A stretch of DNA of 64,000 bases. Origin: Gracilimonas mengyeensis (GTDB taxonomy: Bacteria > Bacteroidota > Rhodothermia > Balneolales > Balneolaceae). The position numbers and the translations under genes were made by a program. The DNA lies in the NCBI RefSeq assembly GCF_900182705.1, contig NZ_FXTP01000007.1, forward strand, positions 179,237 through 243,236, written 5' to 3'. The notes below the pieces were generated by a model. The model was not told the DNA's origin, ran no database searches, and was given only the letters and a program-made list of their open reading frames with translations. Every line of letters starts with the position of its first letter. The first letter of the stretch is position 1. Positions 19,947-28,319 of the stretch are shown here, one piece after another.

Positions 19947-20321
19947 ATGGCATCTCTAAATATTCTTACAGATAAGGTTATTGGATCTGCTATTCGGGTT
20001 CACCGTGAGTTAGGTCCAGGTCTGTTAGAGTCAGCTTATCAGGAGTGTTTGTTCTATTTATTAAATAAAGAGGGCTTATTTGTGGAAAAAGAAAAACCAA
20101 TTCCTATCAAGTTTGAAGAAGTTGAATTAGAATGTGGATATCGAATAGACATTCTAGTTGAAAAGAAATTGGTTCTTGAATTAAAATCTGTTAAAAAGCT
20201 TAATAAAGTTCACTTCGCACAAGTTTTAAGCTACTTAAAGCTCGGAAATTTCCCCCTGGGTTTGCTATTAAATTTTAATGTTTCCCTAATGAAAAAGGGC
20301 ATTAAACGAATTATTAACTAA
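19947..20321 (+). CDS. GxxExxY-family protein (PD-(D/E)XK nuclease-like)
   Basis: 124 residues. The family-defining motif GPGLLESAYQECL is at residues 24-36, and the later core E-x-GYRIDILVEKKLVLELKS has the D...E-x-K pattern of PD-(D/E)XK nucleases. Function of the family is unknown; such genes are scattered in environmental bacteria and often lie within short intergenic repeats. Here the gene is bracketed by inverted CCGCAGAG-type repeats and inserted between rsmB and valS, its low-GC sequence contrasting with both neighbours. That suggests acquisition as a small mobile unit. Confidence 0.9.
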   Translation: MASLNILTDKVIGSAIRVHRELGPGLLESAYQECLFYLLNKEGLFVEKEKPIPIKFEEVELECGYRIDILVEKKLVLELKSVKKLNKVHFAQVLSYLKLGNFPLGLLLNFNVSLMKKGIKRIIN

Positions 20322-20331
20322 AAATACATAA

Positions 20332-20362
20332 TCTCAGTGTACCTCCGGGTGCTCTGTGGTTA
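20332..20362 (-). repeat. Right inverted repeat flanking the GxxExxY gene
   Basis: CTCAGTGTACCTCCGGGTGC... through CTGTGGTTAG is the imperfect reverse complement of 19866-19896. It ends only 9 nt before the valS ATG, so the inserted unit replaced or displaced the original valS leader. Confidence 0.72.
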
Positions 20363-20371
20363 GAACTGTTG

Positions 20372-23050
20372 ATGAGTAAAGAAATTCCCGCACAATACGA
20401 CGCCTCTCAAGTTGAAGACAAGTGGTACGCCCACTGGATGGAAAACAACTATTTCCATTCTGAGCCCGATGATCGTGAGTCCTTCACCGTTGTTATCCCT
20501 CCACCTAATGTAACCGGTGTGCTGCACATGGGACACATGCTCAACAACACCATTCAGGATGTATTGGTACGAAGAGCACGTATGCAGGGCTACAATGCCT
20601 GCTGGGTACCCGGCACCGATCATGCTTCAATTGCTACGGAAGCCAAAGTGGTGAAGCGTCTGCGCGAAAAAGGCATCAAAAAAGGAGATTTGAGCCGGGA
20701 TGAATTTATGGAACATGCCTGGGAATGGACCCATGAGCACGGCGGGATCATCCTGGAGCAGCTAAAGAAATTAGGTGCCAGCTGCGACTGGGACCGTACA
20801 GCTTTCACGATGGACCCCGAGTATTCCGAAAGCGTCATTGACGTTTTTATTGACTTGTACGAAAAAGGTAAAATCTACCGCGGTGCCCGGATGATCAACT
20901 GGGATCCGGTGGCCAAAACCGCCCTCAGCGATGAAGAGGTGATTCACAAAGAAGTGAATTCCAAGCTGTATCACGTGAAGTACAAGATTGTAGGCGAAGA
21001 TGATTATGTAACCATCGCCACCACGCGCCCCGAAACTATTTTGGGCGATACGGCCGTGTGTGTGAATCCGGAAGACGAGCGTTACACCCATCTCAAAGGC
21101 AAAAAAGTAATAGTACCGCTGGTAAACCGGGAAGTGCCCATCATCCAGGATGAGTATGTAGACATGGAATTTGGAACCGGCTGCCTGAAAATCACCCCGG
21201 CCCACGACGAAAATGACTACAATATCGGGCAAAAACACGATCTGGAAACCATCAACATGCTGAATGAAGATGGTACGGTGAGCGAGGAAGGTGAGCTGTA
21301 CATTGGCAAAGACCGCTTTGAAGTGCGCAAGCTGATTGCCAAAGACCTGGAAGAAGCTGGTCTGCTGATCGAAGTAGAAGACTATAAGAATAAGGTCGGA
21401 TTTTCCGAGCGAACCGATGCCGTTATTGAGCCGCGGCTTTCGCTTCAATGGTGGGTTTCTATGAAAGAGCTGGCCCAGCCTGCCCTCGAAAATGTGATGG
21501 ATGACACCGTGGAATTTCATCCCGCCAAATTTAAAAACACCTATCGCCACTGGATGGAAAATGTGCGCGACTGGTGTATCTCGCGTCAACTTTGGTGGGG
21601 GCATAGAATTCCCGCTTGGTATAACGAAGATGGCGACTTTGTGGTAGCCAAAAACGAAGCCGAAGCCGAAGAGAAATTCAAGATTAAAAATTTAAAATTT
21701 GAGAATTTAAAGCAGGATGAAGACGTGCTGGACACCTGGTTCTCTTCCTGGCTGTGGCCCATTTCGGTATTTGACCCGAAATACATCGGCGAATACGACG
21801 AGCGCGATCCCAACAGCGAGCTGGATTATTACTATCCAACCAAAGACTTGGTAACGGCTCCCGAAATCATGTTTTTCTGGGTCGCCCGCATGATTATTTC
21901 CGGTTACGAGTTTATGGGCGAAAAGCCGTTTGATAATGTGTATTACACCGGCATTGTGCGCGACAAGAAAGGCCGCAAGATGAGCAAGAGTTTGGGAAAT
22001 TCCCCTGATCCGATTGAGCTCATTGGTAAGTACGGTGCCGATGGCATTCGCATGGGGATGCTGTTTGCCACTCCTGCTGGTAACGATCTCCCCTTTGATG
22101 AAAAACTTTGCGAACAAGGACGAAATTTCAGTAATAAAGTCTGGAATGCTTTCCGCTTCCTTACTATGAACATGGAAGAGGGCGTGGATTATGAACCGAC
22201 CCTGACCATCAACGAAGACGATATTTCGGATCGCTGGATGGCTGCCCGAATCCAGGAAACCATTGCCGGTGTCAATGAAGACTTTGACAACTACAAGCTG
22301 AATGACGCGCTTAAGAAAGTGTACTCCCTGATTTGGGATGATTTCTGCGACTGGTACATTGAGTTGGCCAAGCCGGCTGAGTATGGGCAAAACATTCCCA
22401 AAGAAAAACTAAATACCGCGCTTGGATTTTTTGAGCAATTGATGAAACTGCTCCACCCGTTCATGCCATTTATTAGTGAAGAAATCTGGCAACACATTCA
22501 GGAGCGCTCCACAGACGAGGCCCTGCTGGTTTCCGAATGGCCAAAAGTGGATGACGCCAAGCTGGACGAAGATGATCTCAAGTTGTTTGATACCCTGCAG
22601 AGCATGGTTTCTTCCCTCCGTAATATCCGGGCAGAAGTGAATGTCTCCCCCAAAGAGGAACTGGACGTATTCATTCAAACCAACAACCAAGATACGGCGG
22701 ACGCTATCCTGGCCAACCGCATTGTGATTGAGAAACTGGAAAGTATCAAGTCGCTCCAGGTTGGTCCTGATGTACAGAAGCCAGAAGTATATTCTTCGGC
22801 CATTGTGGATGGCAATGAGTTGTATGTGCCACTGGAAGGACTGGTAGATTTTGAGAAAGAGCGGGAGAAAATTCAAAAAGAGATTTCCCGTTTGGAAGGA
22901 TTCCTGAAAGGTATCAACGGCAAGCTATCTAATGACGGCTTTGTGAATAATGCACCCGAGGCAGTGGTGGAGCGCGAGAAGAAAAAGCAGTCGGATACCG
23001 AGGAGAAAATCGCCAAGCTGCAGGAGCAGTTGAAGGATTTTGAAGGGTGA
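20372..23050 (+). CDS. valS: Valyl-tRNA synthetase with an in-frame repeat-derived insertion
   Basis: 892 residues from ATG 20372. Class I signature HMGH is at 52-55 and KMSKS at 536-540; the CP1 editing domain, anticodon-binding domain and C-terminal coiled coil (ISRLEGFLKG ... KIAKLQEQLKDF) are present. It charges tRNA-Val. Residues 436-447 (FKIKNLKFENLK), just before QDEDVLDTWFSS, are low-complexity and encoded by an AT-rich stretch that shares 17 identical bases with the intergenic repeat at 43069-43085. That stretch looks like a repeat captured in frame in a surface loop. No other damage is visible. Confidence 0.97.
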   Translation: MSKEIPAQYDASQVEDKWYAHWMENNYFHSEPDDRESFTVVIPPPNVTGVLHMGHMLNNTIQDVLVRRARMQGYNACWVPGTDHASIATEAKVVKRLREKGIKKGDLSRDEFMEHAWEWTHEHGGIILEQLKKLGASCDWDRTAFTMDPEYSESVIDVFIDLYEKGKIYRGARMINWDPVAKTALSDEEVIHKEVNSKLYHVKYKIVGEDDYVTIATTRPETILGDTAVCVNPEDERYTHLKGKKVIVPLVNREVPIIQDEYVDMEFGTGCLKITPAHDENDYNIGQKHDLETINMLNEDGTVSEEGELYIGKDRFEVRKLIAKDLEEAGLLIEVEDYKNKVGFSERTDAVIEPRLSLQWWVSMKELAQPALENVMDDTVEFHPAKFKNTYRHWMENVRDWCISRQLWWGHRIPAWYNEDGDFVVAKNEAEAEEKFKIKNLKFENLKQDEDVLDTWFSSWLWPISVFDPKYIGEYDERDPNSELDYYYPTKDLVTAPEIMFFWVARMIISGYEFMGEKPFDNVYYTGIVRDKKGRKMSKSLGNSPDPIELIGKYGADGIRMGMLFATPAGNDLPFDEKLCEQGRNFSNKVWNAFRFLTMNMEEGVDYEPTLTINEDDISDRWMAARIQETIAGVNEDFDNYKLNDALKKVYSLIWDDFCDWYIELAKPAEYGQNIPKEKLNTALGFFEQLMKLLHPFMPFISEEIWQHIQERSTDEALLVSEWPKVDDAKLDEDDLKLFDTLQSMVSSLRNIRAEVNVSPKEELDVFIQTNNQDTADAILANRIVIEKLESIKSLQVGPDVQKPEVYSSAIVDGNELYVPLEGLVDFEKEREKIQKEISRLEGFLKGINGKLSNDGFVNNAPEAVVEREKKKQSDTEEKIAKLQEQLKDFEG

Positions 23051-23084
23051 TTTTTGGTTGAATAGTGAGTTGGGGTGAAACCTA

Positions 23085-23292
23085 AGTCGCCATCTCACAT
23101 CCCCCTGCAAAATCAGCGAGCTGATTTTCCGGTCCCTCTTCGAAGAGGGAATTTCTCCTTAAAAGAGGTTAGATATGATTACTAATATCTGAGCTTGATA
23201 TTATTTTAGATGTATTATCCAATAATTCTCCCTGTGAAGGGAGACCGATTGAGAGCTTCAGCTTTCAATCAGAAGGATGTAAGATGTCGAAT
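23085..23292. repeat. Composite palindromic element, copy 1 (upstream of DUF559 gene)
   Basis: Two halves in inverted orientation. Left half: CATCTCACATCC, hairpin AAAATCAG/CTGATTTT, CCGGT, hairpin CCCTCTTCGAAGAGGG (23091-23155). Right half: hairpin CTCCCT/AGGGAG, ACCG, hairpin TTGAGAG/CTTTCAA, then GGATGTAAGATG (23227-23286). Outer ends CATCTCACATCC and GGATGTAAGATG are inverted repeats. Between halves is an AT-rich spacer. Confidence 0.88.
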
Positions 23293-23377
23293 TTAAGAAA
23301 ATGAATTATTTGCGACATCATATTTACATACACTATACACTAATTATCTGCCTTAATATGGAGTTACGTATTAAATT

Positions 23378-23758
23378 ATGCCAAACAAAATTCTTCCATA
23401 CAACCGAAAGCTAAAGCGTTTAGCCCGGCAGTTACGGAAGAATAGCACCCTCAGTGAAGTATTACTTTGGGAACAGATTAAAGACAAGGCCCTTGGCGTA
23501 GAATTTCATCGGCAAGTGCCTATTTTGGATTACATTGTTGACTTTTATTGCCACGAACTTATGATGGCTATTGAGATAGACGGTATTAGTCACAACACAC
23601 CGGAAAAGTTTTCGGAAGACCAAGTTCGGCAGACGAGAATTGAAGCGCTTGGTGTTACTTTTGCAAGGGTTGGTGATGTGGATGTCAAACAAAATATGCA
23701 TAATGTATTGACATACCTGGAAGGTTTTGTGAGGCGGTTGGAAAAAGGGAAGTCCTGA
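23378..23758 (+). CDS. DUF559-family protein (Vsr-like endonuclease fold)
   Basis: 126 residues. Recognised by LARQLRKNSTLSEVLLWEQI, the central GVEFHRQVPILDYIVDFYC and IEIDGISH with the D...E-x-D/K arrangement of PD-(D/E)XK nucleases related to the very-short-patch repair enzyme. No restriction or methylase partner is adjacent. The gene is precisely bracketed by two copies of the same composite palindromic element; its TGA lies 1 bp before the second copy. That suggests gene and repeats form one unit, and a role for the nuclease in repeat mobility or maintenance is a hypothesis only. Confidence 0.9.
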   Translation: MPNKILPYNRKLKRLARQLRKNSTLSEVLLWEQIKDKALGVEFHRQVPILDYIVDFYCHELMMAIEIDGISHNTPEKFSEDQVRQTRIEALGVTFARVGDVDVKQNMHNVLTYLEGFVRRLEKGKS

Positions 23759-24001
23759 ATCACCATCGCACATCCCCCTGCGAAATCAACAAGTTGATTT
23801 TCCGGTCCCTCTTCAAAGAGGGATTTTTTCTTTGGTAGATTCAGTATTAGTTTTGACATTTGGACTATCAAAATATGATAAGATGTAAGTTTTAACACTT
23901 GAGTCTAACACTATCTGTATTGTACTATGCAATAATTCTCCCTTTGAAGGGAGACCGGTTGAGTGCCTTGGCACACAACCAGAAGGATGTACGATGGTGG
24001 A
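23759..24001. repeat. Composite palindromic element, copy 2 (downstream of DUF559 gene)
   Basis: Same layout and orientation as copy 1. Left half: CACCATCGCACATCC, hairpin AAATCAAC/GTTGATTT, CCGGT, hairpin CCCTCTTCAAAGAGGG. Right half: hairpin CTCCCT/AGGGAG, ACC, hairpin GGTTGAGTGCC/GGCACACAACC, then GGATGTACGATGGTG. Outer ends match as inverted repeats at 14 of 15 positions. Confidence 0.88.
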
Positions 24002-24079
24002 CGCGAAAATAATATGTTAGCAAGCATCCCCTACTCCTTCAACCAACGTTATAAATGAATCACGATTTTGAATAATCCT

Positions 24080-24144
24080 TCTTTGCGCTCTTCGCGTTTT
24101 TAGCGGTTTACTTTACCGCAAAGAGCGCAAAGAGCGCAAAGGGA
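24080..24144. repeat. Solo CCGCAAAGAGCGC-type imperfect hairpin before uvrD
   Basis: Left arm CTTTGCGCTCTTCGCG..TTAGCGG and right arm CCGCAAAGAGCGCAAAGAGC pair over about 26 bp. The CCGCA-GAG type ends resemble those around the GxxExxY gene at 19.9-20.4 kb, but no gene lies inside. It ends 12 nt before the uvrD start codon. Confidence 0.7.
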
Positions 24145-24155
24145 ATAAACTTCTT

Positions 24156-26444
24156 ATGAAAACATTTTCACTTCCATCAGAGGGGCCGAAAGAGCGGCCT
24201 GATTTTTTAGCACAGCTAAATGCACAGCAGAAACAGGCGGTGACTCATACCGATGGCCCCCTGCTGATTGTAGCTGGTGCCGGTTCCGGGAAAACGCGCG
24301 TACTTACTTACCGGATTGCCTACCTGCTGCAACAATACAAAGCCGCTCCTGAACAAATCCTGGCCCTCACTTTTACCAATAAGGCGGCCCGCGAGATGAA
24401 AGAACGGATCAAGGACCTGATTGGCGATAAGGCCGGAAAGCTATGGATGGGTACCTTCCACTCTATTTTCTCCAAGATTTTGCGATTTGAAGCTGAAAAA
24501 ATTGGCTTTGGCTCTGACTTCACCATTTATGACACCAGCGATTCCCAAACCGTGGTGAAGCAAATTCTCCAGGAACTGAATTTTGACACCAAGGAGATCA
24601 AGCCCAAAACCATCCACAACAAAATCAGCGATTCAAAAAACCAGCTGATTACCGCCGATACTTTCCAGGAAAAATTCATCAGCAGTACGTTGGATGACAT
24701 CACTGCACGCGTCTATTCCATCTACAACAAGCGGCTGAAACAGAGCAACGCCATGGATTTCGACGACCTGTTGGTGAAACCGATTGAGCTGTTTCAAAAA
24801 CATCCAGATGTACTGGAAAAATACCAGGACCGCTTCAAATACATCCTTATTGATGAATACCAAGATACCAACCACGCCCAGTACAAAGTGACAAAAATGC
24901 TGGCGGATAAATACCAGAACATCTGTGTGGTGGGCGACGATGCACAGAGTATCTACTCCTTTCGCGGGGCCGATATCTCCAACATCCTGAACTTTAAGGA
25001 AGATTATGAAGAAGCCACCCAGGTGCCGTTAGAGCAAAACTATCGCTCTACCAAAGCCATCCTGCAGTGTGCCGATTCTATCATCAAGAGAAATACCAAG
25101 CAGCTCGATAAAACACTTTGGACCGAGCAGGGTTATGGCGAACGCATCACCCTGTTGGAGAATTTTGACGAACGCGATGAAGCCAACCGTGTAGCTAGCC
25201 ATATCCAGAACTTGAAGATGCGTCATGGCTACAAGAACAATGATTTTGCGATATTATATCGTACCAACTATCAGTCGCGTGTATTTGAGGAGTCACTAAG
25301 ACGAAAGGATTTGACCTACCAGCTGGTGGGCGGTCTCTCATTCTATCAGCGTAAGGAAATCAAAGATGTGCTGGCCTATTTAACGCTGTTGGTAAATCCT
25401 CATGATGAGACCAATCTCCTGCGTATCATCAACGAACCCAGCCGTGGAATAGGCAATAAATCTATACAGGATTTGCTGGGGCAGGCTCGGGATGAAGGAC
25501 GTTCTATCTGGAGCATCATACAAAACGTAGAAAGTCTGGATGTGTACAAACCGGCCAAGGCACGTGTTCGGGAATTCGTGGATATGATCAACCGGCTGCG
25601 AAACAACCTGGAAAATGGTGAAACCCTTACCGATACTACCAAAGCGGTATTGGAACAGTCAGGATATATGAAGGCTCTGGTTGAGGAGAACTCACAGGAA
25701 TCCATGATGCGCCGTGATAATATCATCGAGCTTCAGAATGCTATATCCTACTACGAACGAGGCGCCAAAAATGCCTCATTGAGTTCCTTTTTACAGGAAA
25801 TCAGCCTGATTACCGATCAGGATAAGTTTGATGAAGACAAACCGGCTATCACCCTGATGACGGTACACGCCTCCAAAGGATTGGAGTTTCCGGTGGTATT
25901 TATCGTAGGGCTGGAAGAGAACCTCTTCCCCGTTGGTGCCCGTCAAAATTTTGATGTGGATATCGAGGAAGAACGCCGATTGTTTTACGTGGCCATTACC
26001 CGGGCTGAAGAACGACTTTATTTCAGTCACTGCCGCAGCCGTTTTAAGTTTGGGGAAGAAACCCGACAGGCCCGTTCGCGCTTCTTAGAGGAAGTAGATG
26101 CCGGAGTAGTACAGACCGAAACCGGGGCTACCATCACCCAAAAGAAAGACCGGTTTAGTGACGATGGCAACAGCAGCGGCTCTGATTACACGGTGGATTA
26201 CGACTGGAAAGAATCACGCACAAAAAAAACACACAGATCCCCTTCTGCTACCATTCATTATGATTATGAAGATGGAGAAGATCCCTTCCAGGTAGGCGTC
26301 AGAGTAGAACACAAGAAATTTGGCCCGGGCAAAATCATCTCCCGCAGCGGATCAGGCACGGATGCCAAAGTTGTTGTATTTTTCAAAAACAGAGGACAAA
26401 AAAAACTAATGTTGCGGGCGGCTCCGCTTCAGGTTATTGATTAA
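24156..26444 (+). CDS. pcrA: UvrD/PcrA-type superfamily 1 DNA helicase
   Basis: 762 residues. Walker A GAGSGKT at 41-47 after the Q-motif LNAQQKQAV; Walker B region LIDEYQDTN; motifs VGDDAQSIYSFRGAD, LEQNYRS, LMTVHASKGLEFPVVFIVG and VAITRAEERLYF follow in canonical order. The C-terminus (about 705-760) is a Tudor-like domain (VRVEHKKFGPGKI), as in PcrA. It unwinds DNA in nucleotide excision and mismatch repair and removes RecA and RNA polymerase. UvrD and PcrA cannot be separated by name here. Full length, ATG start. Confidence 0.95.
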   Translation: MKTFSLPSEGPKERPDFLAQLNAQQKQAVTHTDGPLLIVAGAGSGKTRVLTYRIAYLLQQYKAAPEQILALTFTNKAAREMKERIKDLIGDKAGKLWMGTFHSIFSKILRFEAEKIGFGSDFTIYDTSDSQTVVKQILQELNFDTKEIKPKTIHNKISDSKNQLITADTFQEKFISSTLDDITARVYSIYNKRLKQSNAMDFDDLLVKPIELFQKHPDVLEKYQDRFKYILIDEYQDTNHAQYKVTKMLADKYQNICVVGDDAQSIYSFRGADISNILNFKEDYEEATQVPLEQNYRSTKAILQCADSIIKRNTKQLDKTLWTEQGYGERITLLENFDERDEANRVASHIQNLKMRHGYKNNDFAILYRTNYQSRVFEESLRRKDLTYQLVGGLSFYQRKEIKDVLAYLTLLVNPHDETNLLRIINEPSRGIGNKSIQDLLGQARDEGRSIWSIIQNVESLDVYKPAKARVREFVDMINRLRNNLENGETLTDTTKAVLEQSGYMKALVEENSQESMMRRDNIIELQNAISYYERGAKNASLSSFLQEISLITDQDKFDEDKPAITLMTVHASKGLEFPVVFIVGLEENLFPVGARQNFDVDIEEERRLFYVAITRAEERLYFSHCRSRFKFGEETRQARSRFLEEVDAGVVQTETGATITQKKDRFSDDGNSSGSDYTVDYDWKESRTKKTHRSPSATIHYDYEDGEDPFQVGVRVEHKKFGPGKIISRSGSGTDAKVVVFFKNRGQKKLMLRAAPLQVID

Positions 26445-26666
26445 TGCATCCACCGTATAAAGGAACTCATTTTACAGGAGTAACTTTGCAAAGCTTTAAC
26501 CGCCAACTGGTGTACCGAATAACCCGGGACGTAATTTGTACCAGTACTTTATTTCAACAGTCTCAAAGTAAACACTTGAGGCGGGTTAAGAGTCAACCGA
26601 TAAAGGCGTTGATTAGTCAATTTATACAGCACACATTCTAAACAGTTAGTAGTTAGGAAGGATATT

Positions 26667-28184
26667 ATGCGGCAGTTTTTGTTTACACTGCTATTATTTT
26701 GTCTGTCTTTGCCGGTCATGGCTCAGGCGGTACTTACTCCCCGCAACATGGCGCTGGGTGGCGGAGGCAGCACGTACATCACTGATGCCAATGCCAACTT
26801 TTACAATCCGGCCAACCTGATGATTCAGGACCGAGAAGGAGACTTTTCCTTTATTTTGGGAACCGGCGGCCTTTTTATAGATGCGCTTCAAAATTACACT
26901 GATCTGGAAGATCAGTTAGAAAATATCCAGCATCACATAGATGTATATGATATGGACAAGTCTGCGCCCGGCGTAGTGGATACCGACCGGATTGCCATGA
27001 TCAATGATCAATATCCCGGCGATAACACCCTTTCCGATAATCGCGCACGCTATGACCTTACCCTGTTGGGCATCAAGTGGAAAAATAATGAGCGAGCATA
27101 TTCCATTGCCTTGCGCTCCCGCACTTCGTCGAGTTTTCGGGTAGGGCGCGGCTGGTACGAAAATACTTTTATAAGTAATGATAATGCTCGCCCCCTTCAT
27201 AACCGAAGCTTGATTCACCGGTACCAGAGTTTGTATGAAATCTCTTTTGGATATGCCGAGTCTTTCCAGTTTTTGACGGGCCTCACCCCAAGACTGGATA
27301 ACTTTACCATTGGGATAGCACCCAAATTTGTACTGGGCGGCGACTACCAGAATGCGGAGTGGAAAAACCACTACGAACAGCAAGAAGGCACCGACTCCCT
27401 CTCCCATATCCAATCTTTTAATTATGATGCCAGCGGTGATTTTGGCTCATCCACCAGCTCTTACCTGCGCGGCATGACTCTGGAAGTAGCAAACAGTGGC
27501 TCTTTTAGTAATAACATGGCTAACATAAACGGGCTGGGTGCCGGGCTTGATATCGGGGTTACCTATTTGATTACGCTGGGTGATGATCTTACCGCCGTAC
27601 AAGGCAACGAGTCGCCCACTAAGCGCTCTCTCCGCCTGTCCTTTTCGATGACAGATATTGGTTTTATGTCCTATGCCAGTAAGGAAATAAGCATGACCTC
27701 TGAAGAAGATACGAACACGGTAGCTTCTATCCCTGAATTGCAAGCTGATGAATCTTTCACTGGTGCCCGGGGACAATATTCTACCTTTATCCAAAAATTC
27801 AGCAACCAGGACCCATTTTTGTCGGCCGAGCGTTCCTATCAGAATTTTTCTACCCTGCTTCCAATGGCCCTTCATGGCGGTATGATGCTGGAAGTAAACC
27901 GCTTTAAGCTGATGGGAGACGTAAGTGTGGGGCTAACCAATAATGCCTTTAATTCCACCAAACTTATTTCAGCCCTTGGTGTTGAACTTCGCCCCATCTC
28001 CTTTTTTCCATTACGCGGTGGTGTACAGTTTAAAGCTGATGAATTAGATTTTTTTTGCCTGGGTTTTGCCTTGGAAACACGCCACTGGGATTTTTCGGTG
28101 GCCGCACAACTTACCCAGTCTTCCTCCACCGATCAGCCCGCCGTTGCCGGAGTAACTCTTGGCGCATTTCAATTCCACTTTTAA
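26667..28184 (+). CDS. Outer-membrane beta-barrel protein, DUF5723-like
   Basis: 505 residues. Signal peptide MRQFLFTLLLFCLSLPVMAQ, then the conserved start of this group, LTPRNMALGGGGSTYITDANANFYNPANL, which places it near DUF5723/PorV-like outer-membrane proteins. The rest alternates short amphipathic strands and ends in ...VTLGAFQFHF with terminal Phe, as usual for barrels. AAGGA precedes the ATG. It lies between uvrD and lon with gaps of 222 and 135 bp, so it is probably transcribed alone. Function unknown. Confidence 0.82.
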   Translation: MRQFLFTLLLFCLSLPVMAQAVLTPRNMALGGGGSTYITDANANFYNPANLMIQDREGDFSFILGTGGLFIDALQNYTDLEDQLENIQHHIDVYDMDKSAPGVVDTDRIAMINDQYPGDNTLSDNRARYDLTLLGIKWKNNERAYSIALRSRTSSSFRVGRGWYENTFISNDNARPLHNRSLIHRYQSLYEISFGYAESFQFLTGLTPRLDNFTIGIAPKFVLGGDYQNAEWKNHYEQQEGTDSLSHIQSFNYDASGDFGSSTSSYLRGMTLEVANSGSFSNNMANINGLGAGLDIGVTYLITLGDDLTAVQGNESPTKRSLRLSFSMTDIGFMSYASKEISMTSEEDTNTVASIPELQADESFTGARGQYSTFIQKFSNQDPFLSAERSYQNFSTLLPMALHGGMMLEVNRFKLMGDVSVGLTNNAFNSTKLISALGVELRPISFFPLRGGVQFKADELDFFCLGFALETRHWDFSVAAQLTQSSSTDQPAVAGVTLGAFQFHF

Positions 28185-28319
28185 AGCCTGACACTTTGCC
28201 CTACTTTACTGACAGGCAGTGTGTGAACCTGACGCTTTGTGAAAGATGAACGGTATGGCTTCGTATTTGCCTTATAAAGGTAGAAAAAACAAAAAAATTG
28301 CAGACTCAGACCCTAATTT

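Noticed and set aside
21707..22390. Long antisense frame inside valS
   Set aside because: It is the shadow of valS codon usage; it has no ribosome site and no recognisable domain.
26444..26641. 65-residue frame after uvrD
   Set aside because: No family match, no ribosome site, basic low-quality composition; considered non-coding.
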